A stretch of 64,000 nt of DNA from Azomonas agilis (GCF_007830255.1 NZ_VLKG01000009.1:41712-105711); one strand, 5' to 3'; shown: positions 33,421 through 42,608, numbered from the stretch's first letter. Notes: generated by a model not told the origin, from the letters alone. Program-made: numbers and translations.

Positions 33421-33459
33421 TTGTAAATGTATGATTTGTAAGGAATGTATAACTTGTAA
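33421..33459 (+). repeat. Three TTGTAA direct repeats upstream of the first receptor
   Basis: TTGTAA occurs at 33421-33426, 33436-33441 and 33454-33459, all in the same direction, right after the kinase stop. Direct repeats at such spacing are a usual layout for OmpR-type regulator boxes, so these are candidate sites for the adjacent response regulator. A perfect inverted TTACAA-TAT-TTGTAA occurs at 35974-35988 upstream of the second receptor. Confidence 0.4.
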
Positions 33460-33477
33460 ATAGGCTTTACTGTCAAG

Positions 33478-33492
33478 TGGTAATCAATAGCA
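33478..33492 (+). promoter_or_regulatory. Fur-box-like site before the first receptor
   Basis: TGGTAATCAATAGCA matches the 7-1-7 Fur consensus TGATAAT-N-ATTATCA at 11 of 14 positions. It lies 105 bp before the start of the first FepA-type gene. Fur repression under iron sufficiency would be expected for such a receptor. The match is by eye. Confidence 0.45.
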
Positions 33493-33596
33493 TTTGCTGA
33501 AATTCACTGGCGACTCGTTCCTAACTTTAGGGTTTCTTGACCTCTGTCACCAAGAAATCTTTAGAGGGTATAGGGAGTCTGGATGGAGGCAAACCC

Positions 33597-35885
33597 ATGC
33601 AACCCTGTTTCAAACTGCGTTATTTATCCTTGGCTCTTATGAGCTTGTCTTCCCCAGCTTTAGGGCAAATGACCATTGGGGAAGATATTGGCGAGGATCA
33701 GGCCACGGATAACGCGGGAAACGCATCTTCAGACGCAGTACAACTAGAGCATGTGTTAGTAACGGCGGCAGAAGAACTGAAACAGGCTCCGGGGGTATCC
33801 ATCATCACTGCGGAGGATATTCGTAAACGTCCGCCCGCCAATGACCTGTCCGACATCATTCGTAAAATGCCTGGTGTCAACCTAACGGGTAACAGCTCCA
33901 GCGGCCAGTATGGTAACAACCGCCAGATCGACATTCGCGGTATGGGCCCAGAAAACACCCTAATCTTGATTGATGGTAAGCCAGTGCGTTCGCGTAACTC
34001 GGTGCGTATGGGGCGCAGCGGTGAGCGGAACACACGGGGCGATACCAACTGGGTACCGGCAGAATTGGTAGAGCGCATTGAAGTACTACGTGGCCCAGCA
34101 GCAGCGCGTTACGGCTCCGGTGCTATGGGGGGTGTGGTCAACATCATTACCAAAAAGCCCACCGGCGACACCCACGGCACCCTGTCGTACTACACCAACC
34201 AGCCCGAAAGCGAATACGAAGGTTACAGCCGTCGCTATAACTTCAGTTTGTCTGGCCCCATTGCCGAAAATCTGGGTTATCGGCTGCACGGTAACATCAA
34301 CAAAACCGATGCCGACGATTTGGCATTAAACGGCGCTTATGCGACAGGAACAACCGCTCCAGCGGGTCGGGAAGGGGTGCGCAACCGTGACCTTGGTGGT
34401 TTGCTGCGTTGGGATATGACCCCGAACCAAACTTTAGAGGTGGAGGGTTCTTACAGTCGCCAAGGCAATATCTACGCCGGTGACCGGGCTGTGTCGGGCA
34501 CAGGTTCTGACTTGTTGACCACCTTAGCTGACGGTGGGGCAGAAACCAACGTCATGTACCGCCAAGCCTTTTCCGTAACCCATAAAGGGCACTGGAATTG
34601 GGGTACATCCTCTCTGATTTACTCATACGAAAACACACGTAACCGCCGTTTAAACGAAGGATTAGCGGGTGGTAGTGAGGGTAGTATTAACACGGACGCG
34701 ACTAGGTCCACTTCCGAGTTTGATAACTACAGCTTCCAAGGTGAAGTGAATATCCCCTTCAACTTCTTTGTTAACCAAGTGGCTACCTTGGGGTTTGAAT
34801 ACACCAAAGAAGTCCTAGATGATCCCTTTTCTAACAGTCAGTCTACAGCCAATGGGGGAACCTCTGACCTCATTCAGGGTGGGACTCGTAAATCGGAAAG
34901 TACCAACGAAAACTTTGCCCTGATTGCAGAAAGTGTGATGAGTGTGACGGATCGTTGGACGTTAACCCCCGGTTTGCGTATGGATCACCATACCCTGTTT
35001 GCTACCAGCTGGAGCCCTAGCGTTAACACTACCTACAACATCACCGATGCTTTCAGTATTAAGGGGGGTATTGCCCGCTCCATCAAAGCCCCTAACCTCT
35101 ATCAATCCAATACCAATTATTTGTACTTCACTATGGGGAATGGCTGCCCAGTAACGGCTCAAAACCAAGGGGGAGGCTGCTATGTGATGGGTAATGATGG
35201 TCTGAGCGAAGAAAAAAGCTGGAATATGGAGTTAGGAATTGCCTACGTGAAAGACGGCTGGAACCTAGGTTTAACCTATTTCCGTAACGAATACGAAGAC
35301 AAAATCCAAGCGGGTTATACCGCTATTGGTAGAACTACGGGAGGGACACAGACTGCGGGTACCGATGGTTATGGCCAAGTTCTGCAGTGGGAGAATGCCT
35401 CTAAGGCCATCGTAGCGGGTTTTGAAGGCACTATTAATATCCCTCTGATGGGGGTGGATGGGGATATCCTGAGCTGGAATACCAACTTCACCTATATGCG
35501 GGAAAATCACAACAAACGAACACATGAAGTACTGTCAGTGATTCCAGAATTTACGATTAACTCCATTTTGGATTGGCAGGCGACTAAAGATTTGAATTTG
35601 AACCTGAGTATGACGACTTACGGTTATCAAGAGCCGCGTACCTTTAGTGGCAGCACCGGTACCAATGTCACTGATGAGGCAGCGTTGAAACAACGAGGCG
35701 GCTATACCCTGTGGGCTATTAACGGTAATTATGACTTGGGTAAAAACTGGAGCTTCGGTGCGGGTATCAACAACCTGTTTGACAAAGAGCTCAAACGTGA
35801 AGGCACTAACGCCGGTAGCGCGGGCGCGGGCTCTTACAATGAGCCGGGCCGTTCTTACTACGCCTCCGCAAAATTCTCTTTTTAA
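33597..35885 (+). CDS. pfeA: TonB-dependent ferric-catecholate siderophore receptor, FepA/PfeA type (copy 1)
   Basis: A 762-residue outer-membrane receptor. Signal peptide MQPCFKLRYLSLALMSLSSP ends near ALGQ. The TonB box region is EHVLVTAAEELKQAPGVSII. The plug domain shows SDIIRKMPGVNLTGNSSSG, QIDIRGMGPENTLILIDGKP and RIEVLRGPAAARYGSGAMGG, which are nearly those of E. coli FepA. The barrel ends in SYYASAKFSF with terminal Phe, as needed for BAM. GGAGG seven nt before ATG 33597 supports the start. The plug-coding part is almost identical in DNA to that of the second copy. Confidence 0.88.
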   Translation: MQPCFKLRYLSLALMSLSSPALGQMTIGEDIGEDQATDNAGNASSDAVQLEHVLVTAAEELKQAPGVSIITAEDIRKRPPANDLSDIIRKMPGVNLTGNSSSGQYGNNRQIDIRGMGPENTLILIDGKPVRSRNSVRMGRSGERNTRGDTNWVPAELVERIEVLRGPAAARYGSGAMGGVVNIITKKPTGDTHGTLSYYTNQPESEYEGYSRRYNFSLSGPIAENLGYRLHGNINKTDADDLALNGAYATGTTAPAGREGVRNRDLGGLLRWDMTPNQTLEVEGSYSRQGNIYAGDRAVSGTGSDLLTTLADGGAETNVMYRQAFSVTHKGHWNWGTSSLIYSYENTRNRRLNEGLAGGSEGSINTDATRSTSEFDNYSFQGEVNIPFNFFVNQVATLGFEYTKEVLDDPFSNSQSTANGGTSDLIQGGTRKSESTNENFALIAESVMSVTDRWTLTPGLRMDHHTLFATSWSPSVNTTYNITDAFSIKGGIARSIKAPNLYQSNTNYLYFTMGNGCPVTAQNQGGGCYVMGNDGLSEEKSWNMELGIAYVKDGWNLGLTYFRNEYEDKIQAGYTAIGRTTGGTQTAGTDGYGQVLQWENASKAIVAGFEGTINIPLMGVDGDILSWNTNFTYMRENHNKRTHEVLSVIPEFTINSILDWQATKDLNLNLSMTTYGYQEPRTFSGSTGTNVTDEAALKQRGGYTLWAINGNYDLGKNWSFGAGINNLFDKELKREGTNAGSAGAGSYNEPGRSYYASAKFSF

Positions 35886-35904
35886 TCTTTAGAAAATCCA
35901 ATGG

Positions 35905-35935
35905 CTCGCCTAGGCTAGAACTAGCCTTAGGTGAG
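35905..35935 (+). terminator. Hairpin after the first receptor gene
   Basis: CTCGCCTAGGCTAG pairs with CTAGCCTTAGGTGAG around an AA loop, with one mismatch and one bulge. It starts 20 bp after the stop of copy 1. No long T-run follows. Confidence 0.5.
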
Positions 35936-36195
35936 ACTAAGGTCAATTTATGTAACCGAATATAATATATATATTACAATATTTGTAACATATTGTTATT
36001 CAATGTTTTACTGCTTACCGTTCGATGCCCTTCTTGTGTTCATGTTGCCTGTGTAGTTGGGTGGCTTGTATCACACTGATTTTACGCTATTTTCCCCTTC
36101 TCATAAGTTGGTTTTGCTTTAGGCAGCTCTGAGCTGATTTAGCCTTAGGCTCGGCTATAGCGTGCCTATGTACAAATAAAACTGCCTGTTTTTTA

Positions 36196-36223
36196 GTAAA
36201 GATTGTCAATTGTGAGTCTTTAC
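36196..36223. repeat. Inverted repeat in the receptor 2 upstream region
   Basis: GTAAAGA at 36196-36202 and TCTTTAC at 36217-36223 are perfect inverted repeats separated by 14 bp. It may be a binding site for a dimeric regulator or a weak hairpin; the sequence alone does not decide. Confidence 0.35.
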
Positions 36224-36275
36224 TTATTTTACCTTGGTAAAAATGTATAGACCTAAAATGTATTTTATTATTAAA

Positions 36276-36290
36276 TGATATTGACTATCA
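36276..36290 (+). promoter_or_regulatory. Fur-box-like site before the second receptor
   Basis: TGATATTGACTATCA matches the 7-1-7 Fur consensus at 12 of 14 positions. It lies 112 bp before the start codon of copy 2, similar to the distance of the Fur-like site in copy 1 (105 bp). Confidence 0.6.
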
Positions 36291-36402
36291 CTTAATAAAC
36301 CCAATTAGACTCATATAGAACCTTAGAGTTCCATAGGCTTTGTTTTCAGTTTCGTAGCAAGCGTGTACTCAAGGGATATAGGGGTCTAGATGGAGGTAAT
36401 CA

Positions 36403-38709
36403 ATGTACCCCTGTTTCAAACTGCGTTACTTGCCCTTAGCTCTTATGAGTCTGTCTTCTCCAGTATTAGGGCAAATGGTGATTGGAGATGAGGTTGGAGA
36501 GGAGGACTCCGCCACGGATAATGCTCAGGCTGCTACAGAAAAATCCTTACAGTTGGAGCATGTATTAGTCACCGCTGCGGAAGAACTGAAACAGGCTCCG
36601 GGGGTATCCATCATCACCGCGGAGGATATTCGTAAACGTCCGCCCGCTAATGACCTGTCCGACATCATTCGTAAAATGCCCGGTGTCAACCTAACGGGTA
36701 ACAGCTCCAGCGGCCAGTATGGTAACAACCGCCAGATCGACATTCGCGGTATGGGCCCAGAAAACACCCTAATCTTGATTGATGGTAAGCCAGTGCGTTC
36801 GCGTAACTCGGTGCGTATGGGGCGCAGCGGTGAGCGGAACACACGGGGCGATACCAACTGGGTACCGGCAGAATTGGTAGAGCGCATTGAAGTACTGCGT
36901 GGCCCAGCAGCAGCGCGTTACGGCTCCGGCGCTATGGGGGGTGTGGTCAACATCATCACCAAAAAGCCCACCGGCGACACCCACGGCACCCTGTCGTACT
37001 ACACCAACCAGCCTGAAAGCGAATACGAAGGTTACAGCCGTCGCTATAACTTCAGTTTGTCTGGCCCCATTGCCGAAAATCTGGGTTATCGGCTGCATGG
37101 CAACATCAACAAAACCGATGCCGACGATTTGGCATTAAACGGCGCTTACATCGCTGATAGTGCTACAGCTACAACACCTCCAGCCGGTCGGGAAGGGGTA
37201 CGTAACCGGGATCTTGGCGGTTTGCTGCGTTGGGATTTGACTCCGAATCAAACCTTGGAAGTAGAAGGATCTTACAGTCGCCAAGGTAACATCTACGCCG
37301 GTGACCGTGCAGTTTCAGGAGACGGTACTGCGTTATTGACCACGTTGGCTGATGGTGGAGCAGAAACCAATATCATGTACCGCCAAGCCTTTTCCGTGAC
37401 CCATAAAGGGCATTGGAATTGGGGTACCTCCTCTCTGATTTATTCGTATGAGAACACGCGTAACCGTCGCTTAAACGAAGGTTTGGCGGGGGGAGGTGAG
37501 GGTAGTATCAGCACGGATACGACTATGTCCACTTCCGAGTTTGATAACTATAGCCTGCAAGGTGAGGTCAATATTCCCTTCAAGTTCTGGGTAAATCAGG
37601 TCGCTACTTTAGGATTTGAATACACCAAAGAAGTGTTGGACGATCCCTATTCAGTAACTCAAACTATTTCTGGGACACAGCAAATTCCGGGTGTTGATAC
37701 TAATAGTCGTGAGCGGGAAAATACCAACGAAAACTTTGCCCTGATTGCCGAAAGTGTGATGAATGTGACGGATCGTTGGACCTTAACTCCGGGCTTGCGT
37801 ATGGATCACCACACCATGTTCGCTACCAGTTGGAGCCCTAGTGTTAACACCACCTATAATTTCACCGATGCTTTTAGTATCAAGGGTGGTATTGCGCGCT
37901 CCATTAAAGCCCCCAATCTGTATCAATCCAACAGCAGCTATCTGTACTACACCATGGGTAATGGTTGTCCAGATCAATACCGAAGCATCATTAACCCTGT
38001 TACTGGTGCGGGTGGTGGTTGCTATGTACAGGGTAATGACGCCTTGGATGAAGAGAAAAGCTGGAACATGGAGTTGGGGGTCGCCTATGTGAAAGACGGT
38101 TGGAACCTAGGTTTAACCTACTTCCGCAATGAATACGAAGATAAAATTCAATCCGGTTTTGTTCCTGTAGGAGAGACAACAGGTGGAACTACTACAGGGC
38201 GCATTCTGAAGTGGGAAAACGCCTCTAAAGCCATCGTAGCCGGCTGGGAAGGTACTATGAATATCCCGCTGATGGGGGTAAATGGGGATATCCTGAGTTG
38301 GAATACCAACTTCACCTATATGCTGGAAAACCATAACAAGCGAACCCACGAAGTGCTGTCGGTGATTCCAGAATTCACCATCAACTCTATTCTCGATTGG
38401 CAAGCCACTAAAGACCTAAACCTGAATCTCAGTATGACCACTTACGGTTATCAAGAGCCCCGTAGCTTCAGCAGTGCTTCAGGTTCTGCTGTGACCGACG
38501 AAGCTGCTTTAAAACAGCGTGGCGGTTACACGCTATGGTCTGTGAACGGTAACTACGATTTGGGTAAAAACTGGAGCTTCGGTGCGGGTATCAGCAACCT
38601 GTTTGACAAAGAGCTCAAACGTGAAGGCACTAACGCCGGTAGCGCGGGTGCGGGCTCTTACAACGAACCGGGCCGTTCTTACTACGCTTCTGCGAAGTTC
38701 TCATTCTAA
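36403..38709 (+). CDS. pfeA: TonB-dependent ferric-catecholate siderophore receptor, FepA/PfeA type (copy 2)
   Basis: A 768-residue paralogue of the preceding receptor, with signal peptide MYPCFKLRYLPLALMSLSSP and the same plug motifs. The first 570 bp of the plug code are almost identical in DNA to copy 1 (only synonymous changes seen by eye), as is a stretch near the 3' end. The central barrel loops differ in sequence and length, for example YRSIINPVTGAGGGCYVQGN against a shorter loop in copy 1. GGAGGT precedes the ATG. It has its own Fur-like site and is followed after 9 bp by a methyltransferase gene. Confidence 0.88.
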   Translation: MYPCFKLRYLPLALMSLSSPVLGQMVIGDEVGEEDSATDNAQAATEKSLQLEHVLVTAAEELKQAPGVSIITAEDIRKRPPANDLSDIIRKMPGVNLTGNSSSGQYGNNRQIDIRGMGPENTLILIDGKPVRSRNSVRMGRSGERNTRGDTNWVPAELVERIEVLRGPAAARYGSGAMGGVVNIITKKPTGDTHGTLSYYTNQPESEYEGYSRRYNFSLSGPIAENLGYRLHGNINKTDADDLALNGAYIADSATATTPPAGREGVRNRDLGGLLRWDLTPNQTLEVEGSYSRQGNIYAGDRAVSGDGTALLTTLADGGAETNIMYRQAFSVTHKGHWNWGTSSLIYSYENTRNRRLNEGLAGGGEGSISTDTTMSTSEFDNYSLQGEVNIPFKFWVNQVATLGFEYTKEVLDDPYSVTQTISGTQQIPGVDTNSRERENTNENFALIAESVMNVTDRWTLTPGLRMDHHTMFATSWSPSVNTTYNFTDAFSIKGGIARSIKAPNLYQSNSSYLYYTMGNGCPDQYRSIINPVTGAGGGCYVQGNDALDEEKSWNMELGVAYVKDGWNLGLTYFRNEYEDKIQSGFVPVGETTGGTTTGRILKWENASKAIVAGWEGTMNIPLMGVNGDILSWNTNFTYMLENHNKRTHEVLSVIPEFTINSILDWQATKDLNLNLSMTTYGYQEPRSFSSASGSAVTDEAALKQRGGYTLWSVNGNYDLGKNWSFGAGISNLFDKELKREGTNAGSAGAGSYNEPGRSYYASAKFSF

Positions 38710-38718
38710 GGTTTAGGC

Positions 38719-40218
38719 ATGCAGCAAACACCTCAATATGTGAGGGATATTCCTTATCCGCACCACTTTCAGCGTGAGGTCACTCCGGTTTGGATGACCA
38801 GTGTGGCTACGGCTCTTGGGTTTAATGGGCCAGATATCACACAAGCTTACTCTTGGTGTGAGTTGGGGTGTGGGCAGGGGTTGACCGCTTTAGTTACTGC
38901 TGCTGCTAATCCTCAAGGGCGTTTTACTGCAATCGATTTTAATCCGCAGCACATTGCCCACGGACGGGCTTTGGCTTCTGCCGCCGATTTGTCGAATCTG
39001 CACTTTGTCGAAGCTGATTTTTTGACCCTCGCTACCCAAGCCCAAGAACTTCAGCCTGAGTATGACTTTATTGTCCTCAACGGGGTTTATTCTTGGATTT
39101 CTGGGGCTGAGCGTGTTGTTATCCACCGTTTTATTCAGCAGCGTCTAAAGCCGGGTGGGTTGCTGTATCTAGGCTATATGTGCCAGCCTGGCATGGCTTT
39201 TTTGGCGGGCTTAAGGTCTTTGTTGCGGGTGCATACAGAGCATATATCTGGCCCCATAACCCAACGAGTACACAAGGCCTTAAGTTTGCTGGAGCGTATG
39301 GCAGAGGCCAAAGCAGGCTTTTTTGTCGAGCACCCTCAGGCGGTGGAATATCTGCGCCGTGCTCGCCAGCATGATCCTGCATATCTGGTGCATGAACTGC
39401 TTAATCCCCACTGGGATTCGTTGCCAGTGGCTCAGGTAATGGCCGAGTTGGAAGCAGATGCTGGCTGCTACTATGTGGGTAGTGCTACTCCTTTAGAAAA
39501 CATTGATGCGCTCTCGATTCCCGGTAATTTATTGCCGCTTATGGAGTCTCTAAATACGACCGCCGAGCGGGAAAGTTTTAAAGATTTGGCCCGCAATCAG
39601 TCTGAGCGGCGCGATCTGTATCAAAAAGGTCGCCATCCTCTGGATATAGAGCGGCATCGTTCTCGGTTATGTGACCAAGTAATCACCGCACTGCCGGGCG
39701 CTCCATCACAAGGATCTCTGCGTTTTGAAACACGTATTGGCCCGCTAGAGGGTACTGCTGATTTATTTGGGCCTATTTTAAAAGCCTTGGCTGAAGGCCC
39801 GCAGTCCTTTGCGGATTTGCTTAGGATCCCAGCCCTACAGCACCAAGGTGACTTAATTAACGCTGCTGTGCAGATGTTATTTTGGGCTGGAATAGCTCAT
39901 CCCTTATTGCCGGGCAGCGTAAGTATTGAAAATTGCCAGCGTTTGAATCGAGTTCTGTGTGAGCGCAGTTTGAGTACTGAACATTATGGATACTTGGCCG
40001 CTGCTGCTTTAGGCTCAGGGGTCGAGGCGGATGATCTGTACATGACTGCCGTGCGCGTATTACAGGACTACCGGAATATGACAGGTAGTCTGTTACGGGA
40101 AACTGTACAGGCCGTGCGCCGTAGCCATCAAAAAACGCTGACGGATCAAGATAGCCAGCGTTTGGGCATGTTTGAAGATGAAGTCCGTGCGGCTTGGCAG
40201 CGTATGGGCGTTTTATAA
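38719..40218 (+). CDS. SAM-dependent methyltransferase with methyltransferase regulatory domain
   Basis: A 499-residue protein. The N-terminal class I methyltransferase fold shows WCELGCGQGLTALVTAAANP (SAM motif I), FTAIDFNPQHIAHGRAL, and LNGVYSWISGAERVVIHRFI (the region after motif III). The rest resembles the methyltransferase regulatory domain (MRD) attached to such enzymes. The substrate is unknown. AAGGT lies before ATG 38719 and the gap to the receptor stop is 9 bp, so it is probably cotranscribed with receptor 2. Similar enzymes are sometimes found beside iron-uptake genes, but no function is proven. Confidence 0.7.
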   Translation: MQQTPQYVRDIPYPHHFQREVTPVWMTSVATALGFNGPDITQAYSWCELGCGQGLTALVTAAANPQGRFTAIDFNPQHIAHGRALASAADLSNLHFVEADFLTLATQAQELQPEYDFIVLNGVYSWISGAERVVIHRFIQQRLKPGGLLYLGYMCQPGMAFLAGLRSLLRVHTEHISGPITQRVHKALSLLERMAEAKAGFFVEHPQAVEYLRRARQHDPAYLVHELLNPHWDSLPVAQVMAELEADAGCYYVGSATPLENIDALSIPGNLLPLMESLNTTAERESFKDLARNQSERRDLYQKGRHPLDIERHRSRLCDQVITALPGAPSQGSLRFETRIGPLEGTADLFGPILKALAEGPQSFADLLRIPALQHQGDLINAAVQMLFWAGIAHPLLPGSVSIENCQRLNRVLCERSLSTEHYGYLAAAALGSGVEADDLYMTAVRVLQDYRNMTGSLLRETVQAVRRSHQKTLTDQDSQRLGMFEDEVRAAWQRMGVL

Positions 40219-40229
40219 TTCTTCCATCA

Positions 40230-40739
40230 TCAGTCAGAGCATACTAATGAGTTGAGTGGATCAGCAGGGCTCAGAGTTTGAATGCTGTCCAATATGGGTT
40301 TTCGGTGTTCGTTAATTTTAAGCATTTCCCTATTTAGGCAGTTTAATAAATAGCCTTGGGGTTTTACGCGTTCGCTATAGTCTTTTTCAAAACGATATAA
40401 AACAAACTCAACAATATCTTGGTCATCTGCGCTTATATACCGTAGGTTCTCCTTATCTAAAACAGTAAATACAGTGGTCATGGGAAATACAAAAGTCCAA
40501 GGTTTCCACGCTATGCTGTGTGTTTCGGAAGAAACAACGACCGAAGAGCGGGGCAGTTGTGTTTGTTTAAAGTCAAACCAAGTGTACTCCGCGTAAATTT
40601 GATAACCCAACATGCCTACCCCCGCACCTATAGGAATAATCCATTTGGGGAGGCGTTTTCGGCTGATAGAGTAAGCCAGTAGACCCACTCCGGCTGTACC
40701 TAAACCTGCAAAAACAGTTGCAATAAGATTCCAAAGCAT
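40230..40739 (-). CDS. Hypothetical membrane protein
   Basis: I do not recognise this 169-residue protein. It has two predicted membrane segments at about residues 3-24 (WNLIATVFAGLGTAGVGLLA) and 33-50 (WIIPIGAGVGMLGYQIYAEY), then a soluble domain of some 115 residues with an acidic ADDQDIVEFVLYRFEKDY patch. It converges on the methyltransferase gene with an 11-bp gap. It lies downstream of the symporter operon but beyond its terminator, so it is probably a separate unit. Confidence 0.6.
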   Translation of the reverse strand: MLWNLIATVFAGLGTAGVGLLAYSISRKRLPKWIIPIGAGVGMLGYQIYAEYTWFDFKQTQLPRSSVVVSSETHSIAWKPWTFVFPMTTVFTVLDKENLRYISADDQDIVEFVLYRFEKDYSERVKPQGYLLNCLNREMLKINEHRKPILDSIQTLSPADPLNSLVCSD

Positions 40740-40766
40740 AATTTTTGGTTTTCTGTTCAGTTAAAA

Positions 40767-40798
40767 AGATCGGACATCTCGCTAAAGAAGTCCGATCT
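40767..40798 (-). terminator. Terminator of the symporter operon
   Basis: Read on the minus strand, AGATCGGAC pairs with GTCCGATCT across a 14-nt loop and is followed by TTTTT. It lies 54 bp beyond the symporter stop codon and closes the two-gene operon. Confidence 0.85.
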
Positions 40799-40851
40799 AA
40801 AAGTTACCATTAGCTTAGTTGTAACCAGAGCTCTGAAAATTAGATTCTGTT

Positions 40852-42603
40852 TTAGTGATCAAGAGCGGCACCGGCTCCTTTCGGATAACGGACGCTTTCA
40901 ACCAAGTCTTGAATGGCCTGTGGTGGTGCTTCTGTTGCATTGGAAACTGCAAACGCAACTCCGAAGTTAATTAAGGCTCCTACAGCGCCAAAGGACAGTG
41001 GAGAAATTCCCAAGATCCAATTGTCTGGAGTATTAGCCAGCATGTTGGTGCCTGGGATGAAGAACCAGCCTAGGTAGGTGAAGATGTACAGCAAGGTGAT
41101 GCTCAGACCGGCCACCATACCTAAAGTAGCCCCTTTATCATTCACTCGTTTAGAGAAAATGCCCATCATCAAGGTCGGGAAGATGGAAGCGGCGGCAATA
41201 CCGAAGGCCAGAGCGACCACTTGTGCCGCAAAGCCCGGCGGATTTAAGCCTAAGTAAGTGGCGACCCCAATGGCTAACGCCATCGAAATTCGTGCGGCCA
41301 TCAACTCATTGCGTTCCGAAATATCCGGCTTGATCAGGGTTTTCAGCAGATCGTGGCTGACAGCCGAGGAAATGGCTAAGAGTAAGCCCGCTGCTGTCGA
41401 TAGCGCAGCAGCAATGGCTCCGGCTGCAATTAAACCAATCACCCAGCCGGGTAAATTAGCAATTTCAGGGTTAGCCAGCACTAGGATGTCATTATTAACG
41501 GTCAGTTCGTTACCCTTCCAGCCACGCTCTGACATATCAGCCTGATCGTTATAGAACTGGATGCGGCCATCGCTGTTTTTGTCCTCAAACTTGATTAAGC
41601 CAGTTTGCTCCCAGGTTTTAATCCAGCTAGGACGCTCAGCATATTCCAGTGCAGGAGCGGTTGGGCCTTCTGGGTAAATGGTTGTAAGTAGGTTAAGGCG
41701 TGCCATACCGGCCACAGCGGGAGCAGTCAGGTACAAGATGGCAATGAAGATCAAAGCCCAGCCTGCAGACCAACGAGCATCAGCTACCTTAGGTACGGTG
41801 AAGAAACGGATGATGACGTGCGGTAAACCGGCAGTACCAATCATCAGCGACATGGTAAACAGCACCATGTTCAGCTTGTTGGAAACGTCAGCGGTATAGT
41901 CTTGGAAGCCCAGCGCCCGCACCACTTCGTCCAGCTTTTGCAGCAGTGGCATGCCCGAATCAACATGGGTACCGATTAATCCCAAAGAGGGGATCAAATT
42001 GCCTGTTAATTGTAGGGAAATGAAAATGGCCGGAATGGTATAGGCTACAATCAGCACCACATATTGGGCGACCTGAGTGTAGGTAATACCTTTCATCCCG
42101 CCAAATACGGCATACAAAAACACGATAATGGCGGCGATCCAGATACCTGCTTCATTACTGACTTCAAGGAAGCGTGAGAAGGCAATACCTGCACCGGCCA
42201 TCTGACCGATTACATAGGTGGTAGAGGCGATGATCAGGCAGATAACGGCCATGAATCGAGCGTGGCGGCTGTAGAAGCGGTCGCCAATAAAGTCGGGTAC
42301 TGTGAATTTGCCAAACTTACGCAGATAAGGCGCAAGTAACATAGCCAAGAGTACATAACCGCCCGTCCAACCCATCAGGAAGGAGGAATTGACATAGCCT
42401 GTAGAAATCAGGCCCGCCATAGAAATAAACGAGGCCGCGGACATCCAGTCCGCCGCAGTTGCCATACCGTTAGCAACAGGATGTACACCACCACCTGCGA
42501 CATAAAACTCCTGAGTCGATCCGGCACGTGCCCAGACCGCAATCCCGATATACAGCAGGAAGGAAGCTCCGACAAAGAGCAGGTTAATTACAAATTGACT
42601 CAT
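40852..42603 (-). CDS. Sodium:solute symporter large subunit (VC_2705-type, acetate-symporter-like)
   Basis: A 583-residue SSS-family transporter with about 13 membrane segments. Motifs include AGGGVHPVANGMATAADWMSAA near residue 35 and GGMKGITYTQVAQYVVLIVA near 165, as in ActP-like proteins. The soluble insert around residues 320-365 holds FEDKNSDGRIQFYND, which resembles an EF-hand calcium loop. A DUF4212 small subunit is encoded just upstream, the pairing that marks the VC_2705 subfamily. The substrate (acetate or another short carboxylate) is not shown by the sequence. Confidence 0.8.
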   Translation of the reverse strand: MSQFVINLLFVGASFLLYIGIAVWARAGSTQEFYVAGGGVHPVANGMATAADWMSAASFISMAGLISTGYVNSSFLMGWTGGYVLLAMLLAPYLRKFGKFTVPDFIGDRFYSRHARFMAVICLIIASTTYVIGQMAGAGIAFSRFLEVSNEAGIWIAAIIVFLYAVFGGMKGITYTQVAQYVVLIVAYTIPAIFISLQLTGNLIPSLGLIGTHVDSGMPLLQKLDEVVRALGFQDYTADVSNKLNMVLFTMSLMIGTAGLPHVIIRFFTVPKVADARWSAGWALIFIAILYLTAPAVAGMARLNLLTTIYPEGPTAPALEYAERPSWIKTWEQTGLIKFEDKNSDGRIQFYNDQADMSERGWKGNELTVNNDILVLANPEIANLPGWVIGLIAAGAIAAALSTAAGLLLAISSAVSHDLLKTLIKPDISERNELMAARISMALAIGVATYLGLNPPGFAAQVVALAFGIAAASIFPTLMMGIFSKRVNDKGATLGMVAGLSITLLYIFTYLGWFFIPGTNMLANTPDNWILGISPLSFGAVGALINFGVAFAVSNATEAPPQAIQDLVESVRYPKGAGAALDH

Positions 42604-42608
42604 GTCGG

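Larger units (their letters stand above)
35886..36402 (+). other. AT-rich intergenic region between the two receptor genes
   Basis: This 517-bp stretch has no supported gene. It begins with a near-perfect hairpin (35905-35935, CTCGCCTAGGCTAG against CTAGCCTTAGGTGAG) that may end transcription of copy 1. It continues with an AT-rich run at 35955-36000, a TTACAA-TAT-TTGTAA palindrome at 35974-35988, an inverted repeat GTAAAGA/TCTTTAC at 36196-36223, and a Fur-like site at 36276-36290. It therefore looks like a regulatory region for the second receptor. Confidence 0.6.
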
